Shown here: positions 53,363 through 62,013 of the stretch, piece after piece | Numbering within the stretch: position 1 is the stretch's first letter | Layout: every line of letters starts with the position of its first letter | Source: Catenulispora rubra | Lineage (GTDB): Bacteria > Actinomycetota > Actinomycetes > Streptomycetales > Catenulisporaceae | Length of the DNA stretch: 64,000 nt | Reading direction: 5' to 3' | Assembly (NCBI RefSeq): GCF_015356825.1 | Contig: NZ_JAACYW010000019.1 | Span: forward strand, 1 to 64,000 | Made by a program: the position numbers and the translations under genes | Notes under the pieces: generated by a model | Told to the model about the DNA's origin: nothing | The model's database searches: none | What the model saw: only the letters and a program-made list of their open reading frames with translations

Positions 53363-54271
53363 TCACGAGGCGTTCTGCGCGAAGGCCGTGGCGAGGAAAT
53401 CCGTCACGCGCACCAACGCTGCGTCACCCTCGTCCAGCATCGCGGCGAAGGCCTGGAACAGGTGCGGGACGCCCGGGGTCACTTCCAGCGAGACCGCGAC
53501 GTCCGCGGCTGCCGCGCGGTCGGCGAGCCGTATCGCGTCCTCCAGCAGCAGTTCGTGGGTCCCGACCTGGATCAGCAGCGGCGGTAGGCCGTGCAAGTCG
53601 GCGAACACCGGGCTGATCAGCGGATCGGCCGGGTCCGCGCCGCCGACGTAGTCCGCGGCCCGCCGCGCGATCGCCTCCGCGGTGAACGACGGGTCGACGC
53701 CGGCCTTGGTCTTCATGCTGTCGCCGGACAAGGTGAGATCCGCGTACGGCGAGAACAGGACTCCGGCGGCCGGCATCGCAAGGCCCTGATCGCGGGCCGC
53801 GATCAGCAGCGCCGCCGCCAGCCCGGCGCCGGCAGACTCGCCGACCACGGCCAGCCGGCCAAGGTCCCGACCCTCGGCGGCCGCAAGAATCGCGCGGTAG
53901 ACGGCCACCGCGTCATCGAGCGCCGCCGGATAAGGGTGCTCCGGAGCCAGCCGGTAGTCCACCGAGATCACCTTCATCCCGGTGCGTCGCGCGACGTCGG
54001 AAGCCAGCGCGGCCGAGGTGCGCGGTGAGCCGAGCACGTAGAAACCGCCGTGGAACCACACGAGGGTGCCGACCGGGTCGACTCCGTCGATCCCGATCTC
54101 CAGCACCGGCACGCCGCCGATGACGGAAGGGGTCAGGATCACGTCGTCGGGCAGCGGCCGGGAGGTGAGCATGCCGGTGAAGACCTCGCGCTGGGCCGCC
54201 GGGTCGCCGCCGATGTCCAGGGGGCCATTACGAAAGATGGCGTCAAGTGCTTCGCGTTGTTGCTGAGTCAT
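53363..54271 (-). CDS. Alpha/beta hydrolase of the hormone-sensitive lipase group
   Basis: A 302-residue esterase-type hydrolase. The oxyanion motif is WFHGGFYVLG, the nucleophile Ser lies in VVGESAGAG, the acid is in QVGTHELLLED and the His in GVPHLFQAF. DYRLAPEHPYPAALDD is typical of the HSL family. No signal peptide is present, so it is cytoplasmic. Convergent with the Ada-AlkA gene and divergent from the LysR-type regulator, which probably controls it. Substrate unknown, likely short-chain esters. Confidence 0.87.
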   Translation of the reverse strand: MTQQQREALDAIFRNGPLDIGGDPAAQREVFTGMLTSRPLPDDVILTPSVIGGVPVLEIGIDGVDPVGTLVWFHGGFYVLGSPRTSAALASDVARRTGMKVISVDYRLAPEHPYPAALDDAVAVYRAILAAAEGRDLGRLAVVGESAGAGLAAALLIAARDQGLAMPAAGVLFSPYADLTLSGDSMKTKAGVDPSFTAEAIARRAADYVGGADPADPLISPVFADLHGLPPLLIQVGTHELLLEDAIRLADRAAAADVAVSLEVTPGVPHLFQAFAAMLDEGDAALVRVTDFLATAFAQNAS

Positions 54272-54297
54272 GTGTCCAGCATGATTTCGGACCCACT

Positions 54298-54314
54298 ATA
54301 CGGCAATGCCATAT
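54298..54314. promoter_or_regulatory. Candidate LysR operator, 17-bp imperfect palindrome
   Basis: ATACGGCA-A-TGCCATAT matches in 7 of 8 arm positions and has the T-N11-A form favoured by LysR proteins. It lies in the 61-base spacer between the hydrolase and LysR genes. Confidence 0.5.
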
Positions 54315-54317
54315 CCC

Positions 54318-54332
54318 GCATACCCTGTATGC
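54318..54332. promoter_or_regulatory. Second dyad at the LysR start (GCATA-N5-TATGC)
   Basis: A perfect 5-bp dyad directly abuts the GTG at 54333. It also contains TACCCT (54321-54326), a possible -10 element six bases before the GTG, which suggests a leaderless, autoregulated lysR transcript. Confidence 0.45.
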
Positions 54333-55247
54333 GTGCCACGCATAGAATCGGTCGACCTGAACCTCCTCGCGCCGCTCAACGCGCTGCTGGAGGAGCGGCA
54401 CGTCTCCCGCGCCGCCGACCGGCTCCACATGAGCCAGCCGTCCATGAGCCGCGCACTCCAGCGGCTGCGCGCCACCCTCGGCGACGAGCTGCTGGTGCGC
54501 GGCCCGGGCGGATACCAGCTCACGCCGCGCGCCGAGCGCATCGCGGCGGAACTCCAGCTCGCGCTCCCCCGCCTGGAACACGTCTTCACCGGCGAGCAGT
54601 TCGATCCGGCCGCCGCTGCGCGCTCGTTCCGGCTCGCCGGCACCGACTACACCGTCTCCGTGCTCAGCGGCGCGCTGCTCGCGCAGGTCTTCGCCCAATC
54701 CCCGGGATCGACCGTGCTGTTCTCCCGCTGGCACCACACGGTGTTCGCCGACGCCGAGCACGGCATGGTCGACCTGCTCGTCCACGGCGGGACAGCACCG
54801 CCTCCGCTGCGCTCCCAGGCGCTCTTCGAGGAGGGCTACGCCTGCCTGGTCGCGAGCAACCACCCCCTGGCACGCTCGAAGGCACGCTCGAAGGCGGTGT
54901 CACTGGCGGACTACCTCGACTGCGCCCACGTCGTCGTCGACGTCACCGACGGCCGCCAGGGGCACGTCGACCGCAGCCTCGAAGCACTCGGCCGGCCCCG
55001 GCGCGCCGCCGTGACAGTGCCCTACCACACCGCGGCCGCCGCGGCGGTACCGGGAACCCCGCTGGTGGCGACCCTCCCCCGGAGCTTCGCGATCCAGCAC
55101 GCGGCGCCCGGGACGACCACCGTCATCCCGGCGCCGCAGGAGATCGGCCCGATGACGTACGCCATGTCCTGGCACCCGCGCCTCGACGACGACCAAGCCC
55201 AGCGCTGGCTCCGTGAATTGATCGCGACGACGGTCAGGACGGGGTAA
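54333..55247 (+). CDS. LysR-family transcriptional regulator
   Basis: A regulator of about 304 residues. The N-terminal winged helix is VDLNLLAPLNALLEERHVSRAADRLHMSQPSMSRALQRLRATLGDELLVR. The effector-binding domain follows. An in-frame 12-base duplication gives ARSKARSK (54869-54892), just after the LVASNHPL strand. The GTG at 54333 is favoured by the normal LysR N-terminus; the ATG at 54306 would add nine residues and run over the operator. Divergent from the esterase gene. Confidence 0.88.
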   Translation: MPRIESVDLNLLAPLNALLEERHVSRAADRLHMSQPSMSRALQRLRATLGDELLVRGPGGYQLTPRAERIAAELQLALPRLEHVFTGEQFDPAAAARSFRLAGTDYTVSVLSGALLAQVFAQSPGSTVLFSRWHHTVFADAEHGMVDLLVHGGTAPPPLRSQALFEEGYACLVASNHPLARSKARSKAVSLADYLDCAHVVVDVTDGRQGHVDRSLEALGRPRRAAVTVPYHTAAAAAVPGTPLVATLPRSFAIQHAAPGTTTVIPAPQEIGPMTYAMSWHPRLDDDQAQRWLRELIATTVRTG

Positions 55248-55281
55248 CCCGAAGCCACACCCGGTTCCGCGCAAGTTTGTG

Positions 55282-56988
55282 TCAGCCCCCGATCCGAAGC
55301 CACACCGTCGCGTCGGGCGGCAGCAACCCATCGACCAGATCAGCACTCTGCAACAGCACCCCGTCGTGCGCCGGCAACACGACAGCGTCCGACGACAGGT
55401 TCGCCACACACCGGAAGCGGCCGTCCCGCACGAAGTCGAGCACTGATTCCCCGCTCTCCATCCACCTCAGCCCGCCGTCCCCCAGTCCAGGCTCCCGCCG
55501 CCGGATCCGCAGCGCGGCGCGGTACAGCTCCAACATCGAGCTCGGGTCGCCGCTCTCGGCCTCGACCGTCAGCTCCGACCAGCCCGTCGGCTGCGGCAGC
55601 CACGGCCGGGCCCGCGCGTCGTCCGGCGAGAAGCCGAACGGCGGCTGCGCGCCCGACCAGGGCAGCGGCACCCGGCAGCCGTCGCGCCCCGGGTCCGCGC
55701 CGCCGGTGCGGCGCCAGATCGGGTCCTGCCGCAGCCCCGCCGGGATGTCCTCGACCTCCCACAGGCCCAGTTCGTCGCCCTGGTAGACATAGACCGCGCC
55801 GGGCAGCGCGAACGTCAGCAGCGCCGCGGCCCGGGCCCGGCGTGTGCCGAGTTCCAGGTCCACCGGGCGGCCGTGTTCGCGCCGGTCCAGGCCGAACGAG
55901 GTGTCCGCGCGGCCGTAGCGGGAGACGTGCCGGTCCACGTCGTGGTTCGACAGCACCCAGGTCGCCGGGGCATCGACCGGCGCGTGGATCGCGAGGGTCT
56001 CGTCGATGATCGCGCGCAGCCGCGCCGCGTCCCACGCGCTGCACAGGTACGGGAAGTTGAACGCGCTGTGCAGTTCGTCGGGCCGGAAGTAGCGCGTGAA
56101 GCGCTCGGCGTCCGGGATCCACAGCTCGCCGATCAGTGCGCGGTCGCCGCCGTAGGACTCGGCGACGGCGCGCCACGCGCGGTAGATCTCGTGCACGTCG
56201 TCGCGGTCCTCATAAGGGTGCGGAGAAGGGTGCGACGCCAGGTCCGGCAGATCGGGGTCCTTGGTCACCAGGGCCGCCGAGTCGATCCGGATCCCGTCCG
56301 CGCCGCGGTCGAACCAGAAGCGCAGGACGTCCTCGAACTCCGCGCGGACGTCCTCGGACGTCCAGTTCAGGTCCGGCTGCTCGGGGGCGAACAGGTGCAG
56401 GTACCACTCCCCCGGGGTCCCGTCGGCGGTCGCGATGCGCGTCCACGCCGGGCCGCCGAAGATCGACTGCCAGTCGTTCGGCGGCAGCGAACCGTCCTCG
56501 CCGCGGCCGGGACGGAACCAGAAGCGGGAGCGCTCCGCCGAGTCCGGTTCCGACGTCAGGGCCGCGAGGAACCAGGGGTGCCGGTCCGAGCAGTGGTTCG
56601 GCACGATGTCGATGATGATCCTGATGCCGTGGTCGTGGGCCTCGGCGATCAGCAGGTCCGCGTCCGCCAGGGTGCCGAAGGACGGCTCGATGTCGCGGTA
56701 GTCGGCGATGTCGTAGCCGGCGTCCGCCATCGGCGAGGGGTACCAGGGGTTGAACCACAGCGCGTCGATGCCCAGTGCCGCGAGGTAGGGCAGCTTCGCA
56801 CGGACGCCCGGGAGGTCGCCGACGCCGTCGCCGTTCGAGTCGGCGAAGCTGCGCGTGTAGACCTGGTAGATCGCCGCTCCCCGCCACCACGCGTCGGTGC
56901 GGGCCGGCACCTCGGAGCCGGAGCCGGTCTCGATATCGGCGGCCTCGGCGCCAGCCGCGGCCAGCTTGTTCTCTTGAACGGTCGTCAC
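55282..56988 (-). CDS. GH13 alpha-glucosidase
   Basis: A 568-residue intracellular enzyme of the GH13 oligo-1,6-/alpha-glucosidase group. AAIYQVYTRSFADSNGDGVGDL is region VI, DIVPNHCSDRHPWF region I, GIRIDSAAL holds the nucleophile Asp (about 240), LIGELW the acid Glu (about 288) and SNHDVDRH the transition-state Asp (about 348). No signal peptide is present. It is the last gene of the operon with a maltose-type importer, so it should hydrolyse the imported alpha-glucoside to glucose. Confidence 0.9.
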   Translation of the reverse strand: MTTVQENKLAAAGAEAADIETGSGSEVPARTDAWWRGAAIYQVYTRSFADSNGDGVGDLPGVRAKLPYLAALGIDALWFNPWYPSPMADAGYDIADYRDIEPSFGTLADADLLIAEAHDHGIRIIIDIVPNHCSDRHPWFLAALTSEPDSAERSRFWFRPGRGEDGSLPPNDWQSIFGGPAWTRIATADGTPGEWYLHLFAPEQPDLNWTSEDVRAEFEDVLRFWFDRGADGIRIDSAALVTKDPDLPDLASHPSPHPYEDRDDVHEIYRAWRAVAESYGGDRALIGELWIPDAERFTRYFRPDELHSAFNFPYLCSAWDAARLRAIIDETLAIHAPVDAPATWVLSNHDVDRHVSRYGRADTSFGLDRREHGRPVDLELGTRRARAAALLTFALPGAVYVYQGDELGLWEVEDIPAGLRQDPIWRRTGGADPGRDGCRVPLPWSGAQPPFGFSPDDARARPWLPQPTGWSELTVEAESGDPSSMLELYRAALRIRRREPGLGDGGLRWMESGESVLDFVRDGRFRCVANLSSDAVVLPAHDGVLLQSADLVDGLLPPDATVWLRIGG

Positions 56989-57086
56989 GAAAGGGACCCG
57001 CTTTCTGATGCGTACGGTTCGGGTTCAGACATGGCGGTGCCATACGGACGGCGCTTCTGCGCGGTCCGTCGGCGGTACTCGGGCGC

Positions 57087-57968
57087 TCAGCCCTTAAGAC
57101 TCCCGGCGGTCAGGCCGGACATGATGTTGCGCTGGAAGATCAGGAAGAAGATCAGCGGCGGGATGGCCGCGATCGCCGCGGCCGCGATGACGACGTTCTG
57201 CGGCGACGTCGAAGCCGCCTGCGTGATGCCGACGTTCAGGGTCTCCCGGGTCGGGCTGTAGCCGCCCTCGACGAGCAGCGGCCACAGATAGTCCTTCCAC
57301 ACCGCCGTGACCGCGAAGATCGACACCACGCCGAGGATCGGGCGCGACATCGGCAGGACGACGGACCACAGCGTGCGCATCCGCCCCGCGCCGTCGATCG
57401 CGGCGGCGGCCATCAGGTCGCCGGGGATGGAGTCGAAGAACCGCTTGAGCAGGAAGATGCTGAAGCCGTTGGCGACCGCCGGCAGCCAGATCGCCTCGGG
57501 CGTGCCGACCAGGTTCATGTGCAGGATCGGCAGGTCCGACACCGTGATGTACTGCGGGACCACCAGGACCGTCGCCGGGATCATCAGCGTCGAGAGCATC
57601 AGGCCGAACAGCGCGTTGCCGAACACCGGGCGCAGCTTGGACAGCGCGTAGGCGGCGGCGACGTCGAAGACGAGCTGGAACGCCAGCGCGCCGAACGCGT
57701 AATACAGGGTGTTGACGAGCAGCCGGCCGACGCCGCCGACGGTCCAGGCGTCGGCGTAGGTGCCGGGGTGGATCGCGTGCGGGTAGAGCGTCGGCGGGAC
57801 CTGCACGGACTCGTGCGTCGACTTCAGCCCGTCGGTGAACAGGAAGTACAGCGGGCCGATGAAGATCAGCGTGAACGCGACGATCACGGTCGTGGCCGTG
57901 CACCGGTAGGCGATGCGGCCGCGGCGCCGGTTCAGGGCGGTCGTCGAGACGAGGGTTCTGGTCGACAT
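57087..57968 (-). CDS. Sugar ABC transporter permease, MalG type
   Basis: A 293-residue permease with six helices, the EAA-type loop AAAIDGAGRMRTLWSVVLPMSRP, and the C-terminus FLIFQRNIMSGLTAGSLKG characteristic of the MalG group. It forms the import channel with the MalF-type protein encoded at 57987. No cognate ATPase is present here, as is usual in actinobacteria that share one MsiK-like ATPase. Confidence 0.92.
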   Translation of the reverse strand: MSTRTLVSTTALNRRRGRIAYRCTATTVIVAFTLIFIGPLYFLFTDGLKSTHESVQVPPTLYPHAIHPGTYADAWTVGGVGRLLVNTLYYAFGALAFQLVFDVAAAYALSKLRPVFGNALFGLMLSTLMIPATVLVVPQYITVSDLPILHMNLVGTPEAIWLPAVANGFSIFLLKRFFDSIPGDLMAAAAIDGAGRMRTLWSVVLPMSRPILGVVSIFAVTAVWKDYLWPLLVEGGYSPTRETLNVGITQAASTSPQNVVIAAAAIAAIPPLIFFLIFQRNIMSGLTAGSLKG

Positions 57969-57986
57969 GTTTCTCGCTCCCTGGTC

Positions 57987-59042
57987 CTAGTCCCGGTCCC
58001 GGCTGAGCCACAGGTACCCGGCGGAGAACACGCCGAGCACGAGCATCAGCAGGACGCCGAGCGCCGAGGCGCTGTTGTAGTTGCTGGATCCGGACAGGTT
58101 GAAGGCGTACTGGTAGATCAGGTTCACCACCGACACGGTCGAGTTCCCGGGTCCGGCGCCGCCGTTGGTGAGGATGAACGGCTCGATGAACAGCTGCATG
58201 GTGCCCACGATCTGCAGCATCAGCATCATCGACAGGATCAGCCGGGTCTGCGGGATCGTGACGTGCCGGACCCGGCCGAGGATGCCGGCGCCGTCCAGTT
58301 CGGCGGCCTCGTAGAGCTCGCCGGGGATGTTCTGCAGGGCCGCCAGGTAGATGAGCGTCGTGCCGCCCATGTTCATCCAGGTCGAGGCGACGGTGACGGA
58401 GACCAGCGCGCTGCCGGAGGACTGGACGAACTGCGACGTCGGCAGGTGAAGCATCCGCAGCAGGTGGTCGAACAGGCCGTAGTTGGGGTCGTAGAAGTAC
58501 TGGAACAGCAGCAGCGCCGAGGCCGGCGGCAGCATCACCGGCAGGTACACCAGGATCCTGAGATAGCCGCGGGCGTGCCGCAGTTCGTTGAGGACGATCG
58601 CGGTGAGGAACGGGACCGCGAAGCCGATCAGCAGCGCCAGCAGGCTGAACTCGATCGTGTTCTTCCAGGCCTGCGCGAAGGTCGGGTCGTGGATGATCCG
58701 CGTGTAGTTCTGGAAGCCGGCCCAGGTGGTCTCGGGCCGGCGGGTGATCTTGTCGCGGTGCGTCTGCTGGAAGCTCATGATGATCTCGCGGATCATCGGG
58801 TACCACGAGAACATCGCAAAGCACAGCACCGCGCCGATCAGGAAGCCGTGGGCGCCGAGTTGGCGGCGCAGGACCCTGAGGAACCTGCCGTTCGGCCCGC
58901 CGTCGGGCACTCTGCCCGAACCTTTGCCCGAACCCTCGCCCGGACCCCCGCTCCGGCCCAGGCCCGGGCCCCAGCCCGGTTTGCCGCCGGCACCTCCCGG
59001 ACTGCGCCGTCCCGGCCTGCTGAGGACTTGCTCGGCCATCAC
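57987..59042 (-). CDS. Sugar ABC transporter permease, MalF type
   Basis: A 351-residue permease. A ~45-residue Gly/Pro-rich cytoplasmic tail precedes the first helix (LIGAVLCFAMFSWYPMIREIIMSFQ). Six helices and the coupling loop YEAAELDGAGILGRVRHVTIPQTR follow. It lies 18 bases upstream of the MalG-type gene and 31 bases after the binding-protein gene in one operon. Confidence 0.92.
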   Translation of the reverse strand: MMAEQVLSRPGRRSPGGAGGKPGWGPGLGRSGGPGEGSGKGSGRVPDGGPNGRFLRVLRRQLGAHGFLIGAVLCFAMFSWYPMIREIIMSFQQTHRDKITRRPETTWAGFQNYTRIIHDPTFAQAWKNTIEFSLLALLIGFAVPFLTAIVLNELRHARGYLRILVYLPVMLPPASALLLFQYFYDPNYGLFDHLLRMLHLPTSQFVQSSGSALVSVTVASTWMNMGGTTLIYLAALQNIPGELYEAAELDGAGILGRVRHVTIPQTRLILSMMLMLQIVGTMQLFIEPFILTNGGAGPGNSTVSVVNLIYQYAFNLSGSSNYNSASALGVLLMLVLGVFSAGYLWLSRDRD

Positions 59043-59073
59043 CGCTCCCTGATCGGCTCGCTGTCGTATCGGG

Positions 59074-60468
59074 CTAGCTCGCGTTCGCGAGCAGCGTGTT
59101 CACCTGCGTCTCAGCGGTCTTCAACAGTGCGGCGACGTTGGCGTTCGGATCCTGCAGCACGCTGAGCATCGTCGCGTCGAGGGTCTTGTAGACGGCCTGC
59201 GCGTCGGCGGGCTCCCCCATGCCCTTCTCGTGCGCGTCCACGAACGTCTTGAAGTGCGCCGTGTCGACGGTCTGGCTCGCCGCCTTCAGCTGCTCGTTCT
59301 TCGCCGAGGTGGCGCCGACCCAGTCCAGCGGCTCGGGGAAGCCGACCGGCAGGCCGTCGGCCTTGGTGCGCGCGTAGTTGAACTGGCCCTGGCCCGGCGT
59401 CAGCATGGAGAAGGCGATCCACTTGACGCCCGCGCGGATCTGCGCCGGGGTGTCGTGCTTGTTGAACACCAGCGCGTCGCCGCCGGACAGCGAGCCGGCC
59501 GGGGTGCCGCTGGTACTCGGCAGCGGACCGACGCCGAAGTCGTCGACGTTGCCGCCGTCCTGCGGGACGATCACGTTGTAGATGTCGTCGGGGGCGGCGA
59601 CGTACATGCCGAGCTTGCCGGCGCCCATCTGCTTCTGCAGGTCGCCCCACTTCAGCTGCTGCGTCGGGCTCATCGAGTTGTCGACGAAGCGCATCTGGTG
59701 CAGCGCCTGGAGGACGTCGGTGGCCGGCTGGGCGTCGAACGCCGCCTTGCCGTCGTCGCCGATCATCTGGCCGCCGTCGGCGTCGACCTCCGAGGAGAGA
59801 TGCCAGCCGCCGTTGTTGCCCGCGCTGTACTCGCCGTAGCCGTAGATCCCGTTGCCGAGCCCGGTGATCGCCTTGGCGTCCTTCTCCACGTCGGCCCACG
59901 TCGTCGGCGGCTGGTCCGGGTTGAGGCCGGCCTGCTGGAACAGCTTCCGGTTGATGATCAGGCCCTGGGTGTAGATGCCGGTCGGCAGCCCGTAGACGGT
60001 CTTGCCGGCGGTGACCGCGGCCATCGCCGACGGCGCGATGTCGCTGAAGCCGGGGACCGTGGTGTCGTTGACGTAGGACGTGATGTCCGCGGCCTGGCCG
60101 GCGTCCAGGACCTGGTTCAGGTCGGTGAAGTACATGTGGAACACGTCCGGCTCGGTGCCGGCCTTCAGCTGCGCGGTGAACGTCGCGGTGTTCTCACACG
60201 GGTAGGTGTCGACGCCCTTGATCGTGACGTTCGGGTTGGCCTTCTCGAACGTCGCGACGTCCTGGAGCCACTCGGTGCGCTGCTTGGCCTGGCTGGTCGG
60301 CGGCTCGCAGGCCACCGAAATGGTGACCGGGCCGTCGCCCCCGGCCGGGGCGGCGGCGTTCTGGGAGCTCTTGCTGCTGGAGCACGCCGCGGCGGAGACG
60401 CCGAGGCCTGCGACGAGGACGGCGGCGGCTATCCGGCGCGCCGCGGGCCGTCGGGCGGGACTCATCAT
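59074..60468 (-). CDS. Sugar ABC transporter substrate-binding lipoprotein
   Basis: A 464-residue family 1 extracellular solute-binding protein. Signal peptide and lipobox end at SAAACSSS. VTISVACEPPTSQAKQRTEWLQD, TAQLKAGTEPDVFHMYFTDL and YGLPTGIYTQGLIINRKLF are the typical lobes. The ATG at 60468 follows GGAAGG; the longer frame is not used. It is the first gene of the importer/alpha-glucosidase operon, divergent from a LacI regulator, with a LacI-type site at about 60531-60546 upstream. Confidence 0.9.
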   Translation of the reverse strand: MMSPARRPAARRIAAAVLVAGLGVSAAACSSSKSSQNAAAPAGGDGPVTISVACEPPTSQAKQRTEWLQDVATFEKANPNVTIKGVDTYPCENTATFTAQLKAGTEPDVFHMYFTDLNQVLDAGQAADITSYVNDTTVPGFSDIAPSAMAAVTAGKTVYGLPTGIYTQGLIINRKLFQQAGLNPDQPPTTWADVEKDAKAITGLGNGIYGYGEYSAGNNGGWHLSSEVDADGGQMIGDDGKAAFDAQPATDVLQALHQMRFVDNSMSPTQQLKWGDLQKQMGAGKLGMYVAAPDDIYNVIVPQDGGNVDDFGVGPLPSTSGTPAGSLSGGDALVFNKHDTPAQIRAGVKWIAFSMLTPGQGQFNYARTKADGLPVGFPEPLDWVGATSAKNEQLKAASQTVDTAHFKTFVDAHEKGMGEPADAQAVYKTLDATMLSVLQDPNANVAALLKTAETQVNTLLANAS

Positions 60469-60530
60469 CGAACACCTTCCATAAGGGGGACCTGCGCTTG
60501 AGAGTGCGCGGCGGGAAACCTGAATGTGAT

Positions 60531-60546
60531 GGCGAACGCTTGCGAG
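60531..60546. promoter_or_regulatory. Candidate LacI operator upstream of the importer operon
   Basis: An imperfect palindrome centred on CpG with core AACGCTTGCG, the same ten bases as in the better operator at 60802. It lies about 63-78 bases upstream of the substrate-binding gene start, where a repressor would block transcription. Confidence 0.5.
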
Positions 60547-60801
60547 GTGGTGCCGAGTGGGGCTCACCGTACTGAGGGTCAAAGATGAACGCAAGATGTC
60601 GATGAAAGACCGCAAGGACACGACTCCATCATGGCCTTGATGGACGAATCGGTGTATACCGCCCGGAAATCCGGGCTCGCGCCAGGTCGGCAGAACGCGC
60701 TGGATCCGTGCCGACGGCCCGGCACGCTCAAAAAAATCCGCGCGGCCCGATCGATGACAGCACACGCGATCGCAGTGATCCGCTCACAAAATGAACGGCT
60801 T

Positions 60802-60819
60802 CCCGCAAACGCTTGCGGG
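60802..60819. promoter_or_regulatory. LacI-type operator upstream of the first LacI gene
   Basis: CCCGCAAACGCTTGCGGG: 7-bp perfect arms around a central ACGC, the CpG-centred form typical of MalR/LacI sites. It is 22 bases upstream of the ATG at 60842, overlapping the promoter, which suggests autoregulation. Confidence 0.75.
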
Positions 60820-60828
60820 CGACTGTCG

Positions 60829-60834
60829 TATCGT
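60829..60834 (+). promoter_or_regulatory. Probable -10 element of a leaderless transcript
   Basis: TATCGT (TANNNT) lies seven bases before the ATG at 60842, and no Shine-Dalgarno site is present, which fits a leaderless mRNA. Confidence 0.5.
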
Positions 60835-60841
60835 TGCGACC

Positions 60842-61888
60842 ATGACTCCCCCACCAGCCCGCCGCCTTGCCGAAGTCGCGAAGAAGGTCGGCGTGAGCGA
60901 GGCGACCGTGAGCCGGGTCCTCAACAACCGGCCCGGCGTCGCCGAGGCGACCCGCGAAGCCGTGCTGACGGCCCTGGACGTGCTCGGCTACGAGCGCCCC
61001 ACCCAGCTGCGCGGCGAGCGCGCGCGGCTGATCGGCCTGGTGCTGCCGGAGCTCCAGAACCCGATCTTCCCGGCGCTGGCCGAGGTGGTCGGCGGCGCCC
61101 TCGCGCAGCGCGGCTTCACACCGGTGCTCTGCACCCGCACGACCGGCGGCCTGTCCGAGGCCTACTACGTCGACATGCTGCTCGACCAGCAGGTGTCCGG
61201 CGTCGTCTTCTGCGGCGGGCACTACGCCGAGGCGGACGCTCCCCACGAACACTACGAACGGCTGCGGGAGCGCGGCGTGCCGGTCGTGCTGTTCAACGCG
61301 GCCGTCGGCCATCTCGGCTTCCCCTGCGTCGCGACCGACGACGAGGTCGCCTCCGAGCAGTCCTACGGACACCTGGTCTCGATGGGGCACACCCGGCTGG
61401 GCGCGGTCGTCGGCCCGGAGGACCACGTGCCCTCGCAGCGCCGCGTCGCGTCGCTGCGCGCCCAGGCCGCGCGGTCGTCGGGGACCGTGACGGTCGAGGT
61501 CGCGCACGCGCAGTTCTCGATGGAGTCCGGCCGCGCGGCGGCCGCGCGCCTGCTGGCCGAGGGCGTCACCGGCCTGGTGTGCGGCAGCGACATCCTGGCC
61601 CTGGGCGCGATCCGGGCCGTGCGCCGGGCCGGGAAGGACGTGCCGGCCGACGTCTCGGTGATCGGCTTCGACGACTCCAACTTCATGAACTGCACCGACC
61701 CGCCGCTGACCACGGTGCGCCAGCCGATCGAGGCGATGGGCCGGGCCGCGGTGACGCTGCTGCTGAACCAGGTCGAGGGGGCGGCGGCGAGCGAGGAGGA
61801 GCTCCTGTTCGAGCCGGAGCTCGTCGTGCGGGGGTCGACCGGACCGCTCCGGACGGCGCCCGGAGCGTCCGGAGCGCCCGCGCCGTGA
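60842..61888 (+). CDS. LacI-family regulator of the sugar importer (LacI-1)
   Basis: A 348-residue repressor. The helix-turn-helix and hinge are LAEVAKKVGVSEATVSRVLNN followed by REAVLTALDVLGYERPTQLRG. The periplasmic-binding-type core has FPALAEVVGGALAQRGF and ends with the CDPPLTTVRQP-like region TDPPLTTVRQP. It is divergent from the importer operon and has a perfect operator before its own start. It probably releases DNA when an alpha-glucoside is present. Confidence 0.9.
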   Translation: MTPPPARRLAEVAKKVGVSEATVSRVLNNRPGVAEATREAVLTALDVLGYERPTQLRGERARLIGLVLPELQNPIFPALAEVVGGALAQRGFTPVLCTRTTGGLSEAYYVDMLLDQQVSGVVFCGGHYAEADAPHEHYERLRERGVPVVLFNAAVGHLGFPCVATDDEVASEQSYGHLVSMGHTRLGAVVGPEDHVPSQRRVASLRAQAARSSGTVTVEVAHAQFSMESGRAAAARLLAEGVTGLVCGSDILALGAIRAVRRAGKDVPADVSVIGFDDSNFMNCTDPPLTTVRQPIEAMGRAAVTLLLNQVEGAAASEEELLFEPELVVRGSTGPLRTAPGASGAPAP

Positions 61889-61891
61889 GCG

Positions 61892-61951
61892 GATGACTGA
61901 GCCGATAACTGAGCAGTTGACTGAGCAGTTGACTGAGCAGTTGGCTGAGCG
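61892..61951. repeat. 12-bp tandem repeat, five copies
   Basis: Five 12-bp units of the form GTTGACTGAGCA (61892-61903, 61904-61915, 61916-61927, 61928-61939, 61940-61951), two of them identical, directly follow the stop of LacI-1. No spacers separate the units, so this is a slippage repeat. Confidence 0.85.
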
Positions 61952-62000
61952 GATGACGATTCCCGTCAAAGATCACGTCGTTTCTTGCGTAGATCGGTTG

Positions 62001-62006
62001 TACGCT
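62001..62006 (+). promoter_or_regulatory. Probable -10 element of a leaderless transcript
   Basis: TACGCT (TANNNT) is seven bases before the GTG at 62014, without a ribosome binding site, so LacI-2 has its own promoter and is probably translated from a leaderless mRNA. Confidence 0.5.
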
Positions 62007-62013
62007 GACGCCC

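Larger units (their letters stand above)
60469..60841. other. Divergent promoter region, 373 bases without a gene
   Basis: This spacer separates the binding-protein gene (minus) from the first LacI gene (plus). I see no coding sequence. It contains two LacI-type sites sharing AACGCTTGCG (60534-60543 and 60808-60817) and a leaderless-type -10 element for the LacI gene. The middle (60600-60780) shows nothing recognisable. Confidence 0.6.

Noticed and set aside
61892-61951. Possible CRISPR array from regularly repeated units
   Set aside because: The 12-bp units are contiguous with no spacers, and no cas gene is in the window.
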